A DNA stretch of 64,000 nucleotides from an uncultured Clostridium sp. (lineage in GTDB: Bacteria; Bacillota; Clostridia; Clostridiales; Clostridiaceae). Positions within the stretch are counted from its first letter, which is position 1. Every line of letters begins with the position of its first letter. Location: positions 1-64,000 of the forward strand of contig NZ_CAJURG010000001.1 in NCBI RefSeq assembly GCF_910588715.1, in the 5' to 3' direction. Below the pieces are notes generated by a model. The model saw only the letters and a program-made list of their open reading frames with translations, ran no database searches and was not told the origin of the DNA. Below are positions 1 through 6,638 of this stretch, piece by piece. Position numbers and translations under genes: made by a program.

Positions 1-80
1 GATTAGTTCTTACAATAACAGGTGGAGCTATAGCTTTCATTACAGGAAAAAGTAGTAAAACAATAAGAAAAGAAAAATAA
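1..80 (+). CDS. C-terminal end of a membrane protein (partial)
   Basis: An open frame enters from the left edge (codons in phase with position 3) and stops with TAA at 78-80. The 25 visible residues begin with a hydrophobic glycine-rich stretch (LVLTITGGAIAFITG) and end in a basic tail (KSSKTIRKEK). That is typical of a last transmembrane helix followed by a positively charged cytoplasmic tail. A terminator follows directly. Too little is visible to assign a family. Confidence 0.55.
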   Translation, partial: LVLTITGGAIAFITGKSSKTIRKEK

Positions 81-110
81 AGTATAAATAAGGTTTATCT
101 TATAAATTAA

Positions 111-152
111 AAAAAGTCTACTAATCATTTTTAAATTAGTAGACTTTTTTAT
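111..152 (+). terminator. Intrinsic terminator after the partial membrane gene
   Basis: The arm AAAAAGTCTACTAAT (111-125) pairs with ATTAGTAGACTTTTT (135-149). The loop is short and the hairpin runs into a T tract. Confidence 0.85.
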
Positions 153-257
153 TTAATTAAGTTGTATATTTTTTACTTTAGAGTCTAGGAAAATTTATTT
201 CAACTTATTTAAATTAATATTAAAAATCTTATAAAATTAAAATAAGAATATTTTTTA

Positions 258-294
258 TTGAAATAAATAATAATATTCGTTAAAATACGAATAT
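258..294 (+). promoter_or_regulatory. Promoter with an operator-like dyad around the -10
   Basis: TTGAAA (258-263) and TAAAAT (281-286) are 17 nt apart, a good vegetative promoter. The -10 is exactly the spacer of a perfect 8-bp inverted repeat, ATATTCGT (273-280) and ACGAATAT (287-294). A dimeric repressor bound there would cover the -10. The first gene downstream starts at 362. The binding protein is unknown. Confidence 0.5.
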
Positions 295-361
295 AGAGGT
301 TGATTTAACAGATAAAATTAACAAAAATAATCATTTATTTATTTTTAGGAGTGATTTTAAA

Positions 362-835
362 ATGCAAATGAAGAAAGAAATTAGTATTAAAAAAGTAAAA
401 AAGGATGCAGAAGATTTATATAGAGGAGGATTTTTCTGTTCAGAAGCAGTTGTAAGCAGTATAAGAAGTAACTTTGAACTTGATATACCTGAAATTGTTA
501 TTGCAATGGCATCAGGTTTCCCAGTTGGAATAGGTAGATCGAAGTGTTTATGTGGAGCAGTATCTGGAGGGGTAATGTCATTAGGTTTATTTTTTGGAAG
601 AACCTCTCAAAATGACCCTAAGGTTGAAAAAAATTTAGAAGTAGCAAAGGAATTACATGATTATTTTAAGGCTAACAATGGGAAAAACTCTTTATGTTGT
701 CGTATATTAACAAAAGAATTTGATATGGGGCAAGGTGAACATAAAGAACAGTGCATTAATTACACTGGATTAGTAGCAGAAAAGGTTGCAGAAATAATAA
801 TTAGAGAATTTCGTTTGACAAATATTGATGAATAA
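362..835 (+). CDS. C_GCAxxG_C_C family redox/metal protein
   Basis: A 157-aa cytoplasmic protein of the C-GCAxxG-C-C family, whose members carry spaced conserved cysteines and probably bind a metal or redox cofactor; the biochemical role is not established. Visible family residues are Cys26 (FFCSEAVV), Cys62 and Cys64 followed by GAVSGG, the Cys112-Cys113 pair and Cys131. The start at 362 is preceded by AGGAGTG with about 10 nt spacing; the ATG at 368 is too far from it. The gene stands alone behind the promoter/dyad at 258-294. The family is secure; the function is not. Confidence 0.8.
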   Translation: MQMKKEISIKKVKKDAEDLYRGGFFCSEAVVSSIRSNFELDIPEIVIAMASGFPVGIGRSKCLCGAVSGGVMSLGLFFGRTSQNDPKVEKNLEVAKELHDYFKANNGKNSLCCRILTKEFDMGQGEHKEQCINYTGLVAEKVAEIIIREFRLTNIDE

Positions 836-981
836 ATTTAAAAAATTTAAGCAAAATACAGGGTTTTAAGTGCTTTTGATAATTTTATTAAAATTATTTT
901 ATAAAAATTAATTTATGAAAAGTTAGAATTAATAACTCTTTGGGAAACGAGGATTATATTTCCAAAAAATCAATAACAAGT

Positions 982-1015
982 TTCGACACACTATTTTTAA
1001 AAAGTTATGTATAAT
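982..1015 (+). promoter_or_regulatory. Spo0A-box-like promoter for the 96-aa gene
   Basis: TTCGACACA (982-990) matches 8 of 9 positions of the reversed Spo0A box TTCGACAAA. A consensus -10 TATAAT lies at 1010-1015, leaving a gap of 19 nt. Read as a -35/-10 pair this is TCGACA-N21-TATAAT, the over-long spacing known for Spo0A-activated sigma-A promoters such as spoIIG of Bacillus. The same gap recurs upstream of spoIIGA and sigK in this window. Binding is inferred. Confidence 0.5.
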
Positions 1016-1063
1016 AATTTTTGTAAAGCGGTAAGGTTCATTTTTAAGCAGGGGGAATAAGTT

Positions 1064-1354
1064 ATGAGTACAAAGGATAAATTTATTGAATTAGCAGAGG
1101 AAGCTATAGAAATAATAAAAGAAGTAATTAACGATACAAAAGAAGAAAATCAATTAGTTGATGTAAATTATGTTGATTGTGGACGTGCTATAAGTTTCAC
1201 ATTAAAAAACAACAAAACTGTAGAATACAGTTTAAGCGAATTAGGGTACATTTTCAAAGATGATTTAGAAGGTTTTGAGATTTTTTCAATAAAGAGGTTT
1301 AGAGAGAGTTATATTAAACTTAACAACATTCAATCACAAACAGAAGCTTTATAG
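1064..1354 (+). CDS. Unknown 96-aa protein, possibly Spo0A-controlled
   Basis: I do not recognise this protein. It is 96 aa and acidic at the N-terminus, with a predicted amphipathic helix in residues 4-30 (FIELAEEAIEIIKEVI), followed by a likely beta-rich part with one cysteine. It has no signal peptide or membrane segment. The start is well supported by AGGGGGAATAAGTTATG. It is monocistronic and ends before the hairpin at 1449. Its only functional hint is the upstream Spo0A-box-like promoter at 982-1015, which would make it an early-sporulation or stationary-phase gene. That is inference. Confidence 0.75.
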   Translation: MSTKDKFIELAEEAIEIIKEVINDTKEENQLVDVNYVDCGRAISFTLKNNKTVEYSLSELGYIFKDDLEGFEIFSIKRFRESYIKLNNIQSQTEAL

Positions 1355-1448
1355 TTTAAGGGGTAAAACTAGTGTGACGTATACTATGGTAAAAGCACTT
1401 TTTTAGATTGAAGTATTAAAAGTTTAAATTTTAATAATATAATTTTAA

Positions 1449-1528
1449 GGGTTAGTACATGAATTAAATGTTAGGAGAGCTAGAGCATTTAATTCAGAAA
1501 GGGATGTACTAGCCTTTTTTATTTTTTT
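1449..1528 (+). terminator. Long two-step hairpin terminator
   Basis: GGTTAGTACAT (1450-1460) pairs with ATGTACTAGCC (1504-1514). Inside it GAATTAAATG (1461-1470) pairs perfectly with CATTTAATTC (1486-1495). A T-rich run follows from 1515. At about 65 nt it is longer than the other terminators here. It most likely ends the 96-aa gene, though a small stable RNA cannot be excluded. Confidence 0.7.
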
Positions 1529-1589
1529 AAAATAAATTTATGCTATACTATGTCAGTGTAATAAAATTTTAAAAATAAGGAGAGCATAT

Positions 1590-2384
1590 ATGTATTTAAT
1601 AGATTATCATATTCATTCAAACAATTCTTTTGATAGTAAGGAAACTATAATGTCAGTTTGTGAAGCTGCCATAGAAAAGGGAATAAATGAAATTTGCTTT
1701 ACTGAACATTTTTCAGTTAAGAAAGGATTAAAAAGTCATGGATTTTTAAACTTAAAAAAATATAGTGATGAAATAAGAGAATGTAGGGAAATTTTTAAAG
1801 ATAAGCTTATAATAAGAGCAGGGATTGAAATTTGTGAACCCCATGAAAATAAAGAAGAGTTAAAAGTGGTGCTTGAAAATATACCTTTTGATTTTATTTT
1901 AGGCTCAGTACATAATTTTGATTATAATGTTAGTCTTATAGCATACATGAATGGTAATTCAAAGGAGGAAAGCTATAAAAGATATTTTAAAGAAGTAAAT
2001 AAGGTTTGTACTTCTCCTCATATTGATGTTATAGCTCATTTGGATTTGATGAAAAGATATGCTTTTAACCTGCATGGAAATTATGATTTTAATGATTATA
2101 AGGAAGAGATAGAGGAGGTTCTTAAAAATATAATTAATGCTAAAAAAGGAATTGAGGTTAATACCTCAACTTTAAGAAGTATGGTAAATGAAACTATGCC
2201 ATCAATTGATATATTAAAAATGTATTATGATTTAGGTGGAGAAATAATAACTGTAGGTTCTGACTCACATAAAGCAGAAGATGTTGGGGCAGGTATTAAA
2301 GAAAGTATTGAGGTATTAAAGGCTATTGGATTTAAACATGTATATAGATTTGAAGGTAGACAAGCAATTCCAGTGGAAATTTAA
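1590..2384 (+). CDS. PHP-domain histidinol-phosphatase-like hydrolase
   Basis: A 264-aa metal-dependent phosphoesterase of the PHP superfamily, closest in layout to the HisK/HisJ-type histidinol phosphatases. The metal-ligand motifs are in family order: DYHIHS at residues 5-10 (His7, His9), FTEHF, GIEICEP, GSVHN, DVIAHLDL, and GSDSHK near the C-terminus. RBS AAGGAGAG precedes ATG 1590. No other histidine-biosynthesis gene is nearby, so histidinol phosphate is only the family-based guess. It could be a general PHP phosphatase. Monocistronic. Confidence 0.75.
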   Translation: MYLIDYHIHSNNSFDSKETIMSVCEAAIEKGINEICFTEHFSVKKGLKSHGFLNLKKYSDEIRECREIFKDKLIIRAGIEICEPHENKEELKVVLENIPFDFILGSVHNFDYNVSLIAYMNGNSKEESYKRYFKEVNKVCTSPHIDVIAHLDLMKRYAFNLHGNYDFNDYKEEIEEVLKNIINAKKGIEVNTSTLRSMVNETMPSIDILKMYYDLGGEIITVGSDSHKAEDVGAGIKESIEVLKAIGFKHVYRFEGRQAIPVEI

Positions 2385-2440
2385 TATTAAAGAAGATTTT
2401 ATATAAGTAGTAATTAATTATATTTACTGTATTTGGAAGA

Positions 2441-2474
2441 AAGGGTAAGTTAAATAATGAATTTACTCTTTTTT
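2441..2474 (+). terminator. Terminator after the PHP gene
   Basis: AGGGTAAGTT (2442-2451) pairs, with G-T wobbles, with AATTTACTCT (2460-2469) and is followed by a T run. Confidence 0.6.
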
Positions 2475-2534
2475 AGCTTGTTATCAAATTAATTTGCCTT
2501 AAACGGAATTTGAGAAAATTGATTAAGAGGAATA

Positions 2535-2566
2535 CAATTTAATTAATCAATCACTTAATTAAATTG
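2535..2566 (+). promoter_or_regulatory. Perfect 12-bp inverted repeat, likely ArsR operator
   Basis: CAATTTAATTAA (2535-2546) and TTAATTAAATTG (2555-2566) are exact reverse complements separated by 8 nt. The dyad ends at the RBS (GAGGTG, 2566-2571) of the ArsR-family gene it precedes. Autorepression by a winged-helix dimer is the simplest reading. Confidence 0.65.
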
Positions 2567-2576
2567 AGGTGTGTTT

Positions 2577-2951
2577 ATGAATGAAGAAGTTAAAGTTTTT
2601 AAAGCCTTAGGTGATGAAACAAGGTTAAAGATACTTGTTTTATTATCTAATAAAAATGTATGTGCAAAGGGAATTGCAAAAAATTTAGAGATTTCAGAAG
2701 CCTGTGTATCACAACATATAAAAATTCTTAAAGAAGCAAGTCTTATAACTGCATATAAAGAAGGATATTACGTTATGTATGAGTTAAATAAAGAGGTTTT
2801 AGAAAGAACTAAAGGCTTTGTTAATCTTCTTATTCATGAAGATATAGATTCACTAAATAATAAATATAATTTTAAAATTGGTGATTTCAATATAGTTAAG
2901 TGTAAATCAATAAAATGCTGTTGCAGAAAAAAGTTTAAGGAGGAATTATAA
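2577..2951 (+). CDS. ArsR-family transcriptional regulator with Cys-rich tail
   Basis: A 124-aa winged-helix repressor of the ArsR/SmtB family. It contains the usual N-terminal part (KVFKALGDETRLKIL) and the recognition-helix segment EISEACVSQHIKILKEA. The C-terminus has a cysteine cluster (CKSIKCCCRKK), which could ligate a soft metal or a cluster. A longer frame starts with GTG at 2571, but that codon is part of the SD GAGGTG, so ATG 2577 with 5 nt spacing is preferred. It abuts the NifX-like gene (2952) and follows a perfect dyad, so it probably controls this two-gene operon. The ligand is unknown. Confidence 0.8.
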   Translation: MNEEVKVFKALGDETRLKILVLLSNKNVCAKGIAKNLEISEACVSQHIKILKEASLITAYKEGYYVMYELNKEVLERTKGFVNLLIHEDIDSLNNKYNFKIGDFNIVKCKSIKCCCRKKFKEEL

Positions 2952-3329
2952 ATGAAAGTATGTTTTCCAGTTAAATCAAATGAAGGTTTAAGTAGTGTGC
3001 CTTATAATCACTTTGGTAGTGCTCCAGAGTTTGTTATTTGTGATTTAGAATATAATGATGTTAAATCTATAGGAAATGGAGATTTAGGACATGAACATGG
3101 AAAATGCCAACCTATTAAAGCTTTATCTGGTGAAGTTGTTGATGCTGTTGTAGTTGGTGGAATTGGCAAAGGTGCTATAGTTAAATTAAATTCTATGGGA
3201 ATAAAGGTTTATCAAGCTACAAGTGGAACTATAGAAGAAAATATTAATTCATTAAAAAATGGTGAGCTTAAAGAATTTGATGCAAATCATACATGTAACC
3301 ACGATGGTTGCTCACATCACCATCACTAA
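2952..3329 (+). CDS. NifX/NifB-type (dinitrogenase Fe-Mo cofactor) domain protein
   Basis: A 125-aa protein of the dinitrogenase iron-molybdenum cofactor biosynthesis domain family (NifX/NafY-like, RNase H-like fold). These proteins carry metal clusters and are frequent in non-nitrogen-fixing anaerobes. Typical N-terminal words are MKVCFPV and YNHFGSAPEFVI, and later VDAVVVGGIGKGAI. The tail CNHDGCSHHHH is a Cys/His metal-binding end. RBS AAGGAGG lies in the end of the ArsR gene, whose stop is directly adjacent, so the two are co-translated. No nif genes are present; a role in metal or Fe-S handling is inferred. Confidence 0.8.
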   Translation: MKVCFPVKSNEGLSSVPYNHFGSAPEFVICDLEYNDVKSIGNGDLGHEHGKCQPIKALSGEVVDAVVVGGIGKGAIVKLNSMGIKVYQATSGTIEENINSLKNGELKEFDANHTCNHDGCSHHHH

Positions 3330-3428
3330 ATTATATAATTAAATAGAAAAAATATTAAATAAGAAATAAAAATTAATAGATAAAACGATAAATAAAAACT
3401 TAGTTAAATTAAGGTTTGTGGTCTTAAA

Positions 3429-3542
3429 ATGCTAATGCTGCATTATTCTAATAAAAGTGAATGGGATTTTAAAAAAGAACAAGTTGATAAGATTGCTATT
3501 ATAAAAATGGAAGTTACAAATTGGTCTTGTAAAGAACATTAA
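3429..3542 (+). CDS. Possible 37-aa ORF, perhaps a gene remnant
   Basis: An ATG at 3429 opens 37 codons ending in TAA at 3540-3542. The composition is protein-like (two Trp, mixed charge, hydrophobic KIAIIKMEV), but there is no convincing SD before the ATG. It sits between the NifX-like gene and the terminator at 3578. It may be a short peptide gene or the truncated start of a larger lost gene. I do not recognise the family. Confidence 0.3.
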   Translation: MLMLHYSNKSEWDFKKEQVDKIAIIKMEVTNWSCKEH

Positions 3543-3577
3543 ATTTGTGTAACGAAAAAATAAAAAAATAATTTATA

Positions 3578-3613
3578 AGGGCTAAATATTCAAAGTGGAT
3601 ATTTAGCTTTTTA
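3578..3613 (+). terminator. Terminator after ArsR/NifX-like unit
   Basis: GCTAAATAT (3581-3589) pairs with ATATTTAGC (3599-3607) and is followed by TTTTT. Confidence 0.75.
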
Positions 3614-3668
3614 GTTTAAGAATAAAAAAATATAGGCTATAATATAAACATAGAAAGTTGGTGTTTAT

Positions 3669-4649
3669 TTGGAAAAGGAGAAAGTGAAATTAGATGAAGT
3701 ATTGAAATTTTTATTTTCAACATCCAATAAAGTGCTAGTAAAACTATTAAATGGAATATTTGATGAAAAGTTCGATGTAGATGAAGTTGAATTAACTGTA
3801 AGCAATAATGAGTTTGTTGAAGATGATTTAGGAATATTAAGAGGAGATATGTTTTTTGATATTCTAAATAAAAATCATAACAAGGCAAGTTATCATATAG
3901 AATTTCAAACAAAGAATGATAACACAATGGTTATAAGAATGTTTGAATATGGCTTTAAAAAAGGAAAAGAACAATTAAAAAATTCAAAGAAGTTTAAAGA
4001 AGAAATAAAAACAATATATTTTCCAAAGCAAAAAGTAATATTTTTTGAAGAAAACAAAAGCATTAAAAATCAATTAAAGTTAAAAATAATATTTCCAGAT
4101 GAACAAGAAATAATTTATACAGTAGATGTAATAAAATATTGGGAATATACAGATAAAGAGCTTAAAGAAAAGAAGATGTATCCCCTAATGCCCCTGCAAC
4201 TATTTAATTTAAGAAAAGAATTAGAAAAAGCTCATAATAAAAATGACTTAAAGAAGATAAAAGAATTATCTAAAAAAGCTAAAAATCTTGCAGAAAAGTT
4301 AGCAAAAGAATCAGCAAAGCTATTTGAAGAAGATGAAATATTAGGTGAAGATTTTCATAAAATGCTATTAGCAATACAAAACCTAATAGAATACTTAAAT
4401 AGAAATTATATGAAAGATGAAAATATAGAAAATGAGGTGAATAAAATGACAAAAACATTATATGATCCTGAAGTTGAAAAAAGAGGAATAGAAAAGGGAA
4501 TAAAACAAGGAATAAAGCAGGGAAGAGAACAAGGGATAAAAAGTGCCATAGAAAAAATGTTGTTAAAGGGAATGAAGGAAGCAGATGTTGCTAATATACT
4601 AGATACTGATATATCTTTAGTTAAAGAAATTCTAAAGAAAATAAATTAA
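3669..4649 (+). CDS. Rpn-family recombination-promoting nuclease / PD-(D/E)XK protein
   Basis: A 326-aa protein of the Rpn (YhgA-like, transposase_31/PD-(D/E)XK) family; characterised members are DNA endonucleases that promote RecA-independent recombination. The N-terminal half shows the nuclease core: LRGDMFFDIL with the acidic residue, then YHIEFQTKND as the E-x-Q/K strand. The middle is a lysine/glutamate-rich coiled coil. The tail has repeated Gly-Ile-Lys-Gln units (EKGIKQGIKQGREQGIK), a feature seen in many family members. The start is TTG at 3669 with only a weak SD (AGTTGGTG), so the N-terminus is less certain. No terminal inverted repeats were seen, so I do not call it a mobile element. 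Confidence 0.75.
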   Translation: MEKEKVKLDEVLKFLFSTSNKVLVKLLNGIFDEKFDVDEVELTVSNNEFVEDDLGILRGDMFFDILNKNHNKASYHIEFQTKNDNTMVIRMFEYGFKKGKEQLKNSKKFKEEIKTIYFPKQKVIFFEENKSIKNQLKLKIIFPDEQEIIYTVDVIKYWEYTDKELKEKKMYPLMPLQLFNLRKELEKAHNKNDLKKIKELSKKAKNLAEKLAKESAKLFEEDEILGEDFHKMLLAIQNLIEYLNRNYMKDENIENEVNKMTKTLYDPEVEKRGIEKGIKQGIKQGREQGIKSAIEKMLLKGMKEADVANILDTDISLVKEILKKIN

Positions 4650-4729
4650 AGACTTAAGTAAAAATAATTTAAAAGAAATAGAAAATAATTTTAAATTATT
4701 GGTAAAAATTATGGGAAAATTATTTAATT

Positions 4730-4790
4730 AAGGGAGCTAAAATTATATTGAAAATTTTTAATTCAATATTTTATAGCTCCTTTTAATTTT
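4730..4790 (+). terminator. Terminator after the Rpn gene
   Basis: GGAGCTA...ATATTGAA (from 4733) pairs imperfectly with TTCAATATTTTATAGCTCC (4762-4780), followed by TTTTAATTTT. The rest of 4650-4993 is featureless A/T-rich sequence. Confidence 0.7.
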
Positions 4791-4993
4791 ATTAATATAG
4801 TCCATATTGGAATAAGTTTTTTTATTTTCCCTTTATTTACTATATTTTTGATAATTAATTAACTTTATAAGGTTGAAGTAATAAATATTTATATAAAAAG
4901 TTGATTTTAATTTAGGAATAAAAAGAACGTACTTTCACTTTATAAAAAAATATAGTAAAATAAAAAATATTAAAAATATAAGGATGGAAACAA

Positions 4994-5548
4994 ATGAAGG
5001 GAAAAGAACATATGATTGTTGGAACTACAGCAACAGCAACTATGGGAATTGGATTTTTAATTACCAAAACCTTTGATAGTGCTTTATATTTAGTTCCTTT
5101 AATTATTGGTGGATTTATTGGTTCCTATATGCCAGATATTGATTCACATAACTCTAAAGCAAGACAGGTTTTTAATAAAATATTAACCTTTATAATAATA
5201 GCAATTGTTGTAGGATATATGTTAGGAGTTGCCTTAAATATAAAAGATGTATTAAAATTTTTAGATAATAATTTTAAAAATTGTTTTGCAACAATTATGT
5301 TTTGTGTAACAACTATATTAGGAAAATTATCTCCTCATAGAATGTTTACTCATAAATGGCTTGGAACTTTAATGTTTTGTGGAAGTGTTTATTTAACAGG
5401 AAATATATATTTAACATTAGGTTTTTCAATGGGATATATGTTGCATATTGTTTGTGATAGATTTTCTCCACGAGGAAAAAATTTAAGATTCTTTGAATTT
5501 AAATTGCCATGTAAAAACTCTAAAAATAAAACAACAGTTTCATGGTAA
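4994..5548 (+). CDS. YdjM-like membrane-bound metal-dependent hydrolase
   Basis: A 184-aa integral membrane protein of the YdjM/DUF457 family (predicted membrane-bound metal-dependent hydrolases). About four hydrophobic segments alternate with conserved His/Asp motifs: KEHMIVG near residue 6, MPDIDSHNSKA around residue 53, SPHRMFTHKWLG around residue 115, and HIVCDRFSPRG near residue 155. These resemble a phospholipase-D/C-like set of metal ligands at the membrane. RBS AAGGATGG precedes ATG 4994. Substrate unknown. Monocistronic. Confidence 0.75.
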   Translation: MKGKEHMIVGTTATATMGIGFLITKTFDSALYLVPLIIGGFIGSYMPDIDSHNSKARQVFNKILTFIIIAIVVGYMLGVALNIKDVLKFLDNNFKNCFATIMFCVTTILGKLSPHRMFTHKWLGTLMFCGSVYLTGNIYLTLGFSMGYMLHIVCDRFSPRGKNLRFFEFKLPCKNSKNKTTVSW

Positions 5549-5597
5549 AATTTTTTAATTATTTATAAAAATTTTTTAAAAAATAATATGGTAAATG

Positions 5598-5626
5598 TTT
5601 ACAAATAGAAATTTAGGGTGTATAAT
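5598..5626 (+). promoter_or_regulatory. Strong sigma-A-type promoter of the 46-aa ORF
   Basis: TTTACA (5598-5603), 17 nt, TATAAT (5621-5626). Transcription would start near 5633 and give a leader of about 80 nt before the ATG at 5714. Confidence 0.65.
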
Positions 5627-5713
5627 ATATTTATAGTAGTTGAAGGAAAGAAATTTAAGACTGCTAAATATAAAGTTTTTATAACATAAAAGCTAAAGGG
5701 GTGGTGCTTCTAA

Positions 5714-5854
5714 ATGTCGTTATTAGATGATGTTCAGTTCTTGAACAAATATGATAGAGAGGAGGCGTGCATTAAGCTTAAAAATAAGCTGTCAATTGAT
5801 GTTAAAGTTAAAGTGCATAAATGTTTTAAAAAAGGAGATGATCTAGCTATCTAA
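5714..5854 (+). CDS. Unknown 46-aa protein
   Basis: An ATG at 5714 opens 46 codons ending with TAA at 5852-5854. Three signals support expression: a near-consensus promoter at 5598-5626, an SD-like AGGGGTGG about 8-13 nt upstream of the ATG, and a perfect terminator at 5958. The peptide starts MSLLDDVQFLNKYDREEA, is charged (many Lys, Asp, Glu) and contains two cysteines, and has no membrane helix. I do not recognise a family. It could be a small regulator, or the transcript itself could be the functional product. Confidence 0.55.
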   Translation: MSLLDDVQFLNKYDREEACIKLKNKLSIDVKVKVHKCFKKGDDLAI

Positions 5855-5957
5855 TACATTTGTAAAGGAGGATAGAATTTTCTTTAATTAAAAAAATAAA
5901 TTTTTAAACATTTTAATTTTAAAAGTAATTTAATAAAATAATTTAATAATGTATATA

Positions 5958-5994
5958 AAAAGGAGCTAGCTTTTTAGCTCCTTTTAATTTTTAT
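5958..5994 (+). terminator. Terminator of the 46-aa ORF
   Basis: AAAAGGAGCTA (5958-5968) and TAGCTCCTTTT (5975-5985) form a perfect 11-bp stem with a short loop, followed by a T-rich run. Confidence 0.85.
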
Positions 5995-6082
5995 ATTTTA
6001 TAGCTAATTTACTGATGTTCTACTTTATGACTTATTTAATAAAAAAATAAACTAAAACATAAAAAATGTACAAATTTTACTA

Positions 6083-6120
6083 ATAATAACCATGGTATTT
6101 GCAAATACTATGGTTATTAT
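6083..6120 (+). repeat. 38-nt near-perfect palindrome before the PRC-barrel gene
   Basis: ATAATAACCATGGTATTTG (6083-6101) is followed directly by CAAATACTATGGTTATTAT (6102-6120), its reverse complement with one mismatch. It ends 10 nt before the RBS (AGAGGTGA) of the gene at 6138. It could be a large operator or a hairpin in the leader. The following T tract is weak for a terminator. Confidence 0.6.
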
Positions 6121-6137
6121 ATTTTAGAGGTGAAGAT

Positions 6138-6638
6138 ATGTTTAAATGGAGAGATTTTTACTTAATGAAAGTATATGATTCTAAAAATAAGTATATTGGT
6201 GTTATTGAAGACATTTCTATAGATTTAAATAAAGGAATTATAGAAGGGTTTGAAATTTCACCAGCTTCTATAATGAAAAAGCATACCTTTGTCCTTAGTG
6301 ATTCAATTATATCTATAGATAATACAATGAAAATAAAAGAAGTTTCAAAAAGCAAAGGAATTAAATTTAAAAATATTAAATTTATAGATATATTAAATGA
6401 AAACAATACACTAATTGGTGTGCTTGAAGATTTAATAATAGATAAAGAAAGCTTTAGTATAAAAGGGCTTATTATTAGTTCAGGAATTTTCGATAAGATG
6501 TTTAAAGGAAAAGAAATAATAACACTAAAAAATTGTAAATTTTATGATGATTATATTTTATATAATGGAAATGAGCGTATTAAACTTAAAACATTACCTC
6601 ATAATTTAGGGAGATTAAAGGATGTTAGCAAAGCATAA
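6138..6638 (+). CDS. Tandem PRC-barrel domain protein
   Basis: A 166-aa protein with two PRC-barrel-like repeats. The first starts at FYLMKVYDSKNKYIGVIEDI, the second at IKFIDILNENNTLIGVLEDL; both show the small beta-barrel pattern of this family (photoreaction-centre H-subunit / RimM-type barrel). The longest frame begins with TTG at 6099, but that lies inside the palindrome and lacks an SD; ATG 6138 behind AGAGGTGA is preferred. Its end overlaps the AI-2E-type transporter gene by 17 nt, so the two are translationally coupled and probably work together. Function unknown. Confidence 0.8.
   Translation: MFKWRDFYLMKVYDSKNKYIGVIEDISIDLNKGIIEGFEISPASIMKKHTFVLSDSIISIDNTMKIKEVSKSKGIKFKNIKFIDILNENNTLIGVLEDLIIDKESFSIKGLIISSGIFDKMFKGKEIITLKNCKFYDDYILYNGNERIKLKTLPHNLGRLKDVSKA

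Noticed and set aside
3669..4649. Insertion sequence around the Rpn gene
   Set aside because: No terminal inverted repeats or target duplications seen at either side; Rpn proteins are not proven transposases.
6099..6137. Upstream TTG extension of the PRC-barrel protein
   Set aside because: It lies within the 38-nt palindrome, lacks an SD, and ATG 6138 has a good RBS.
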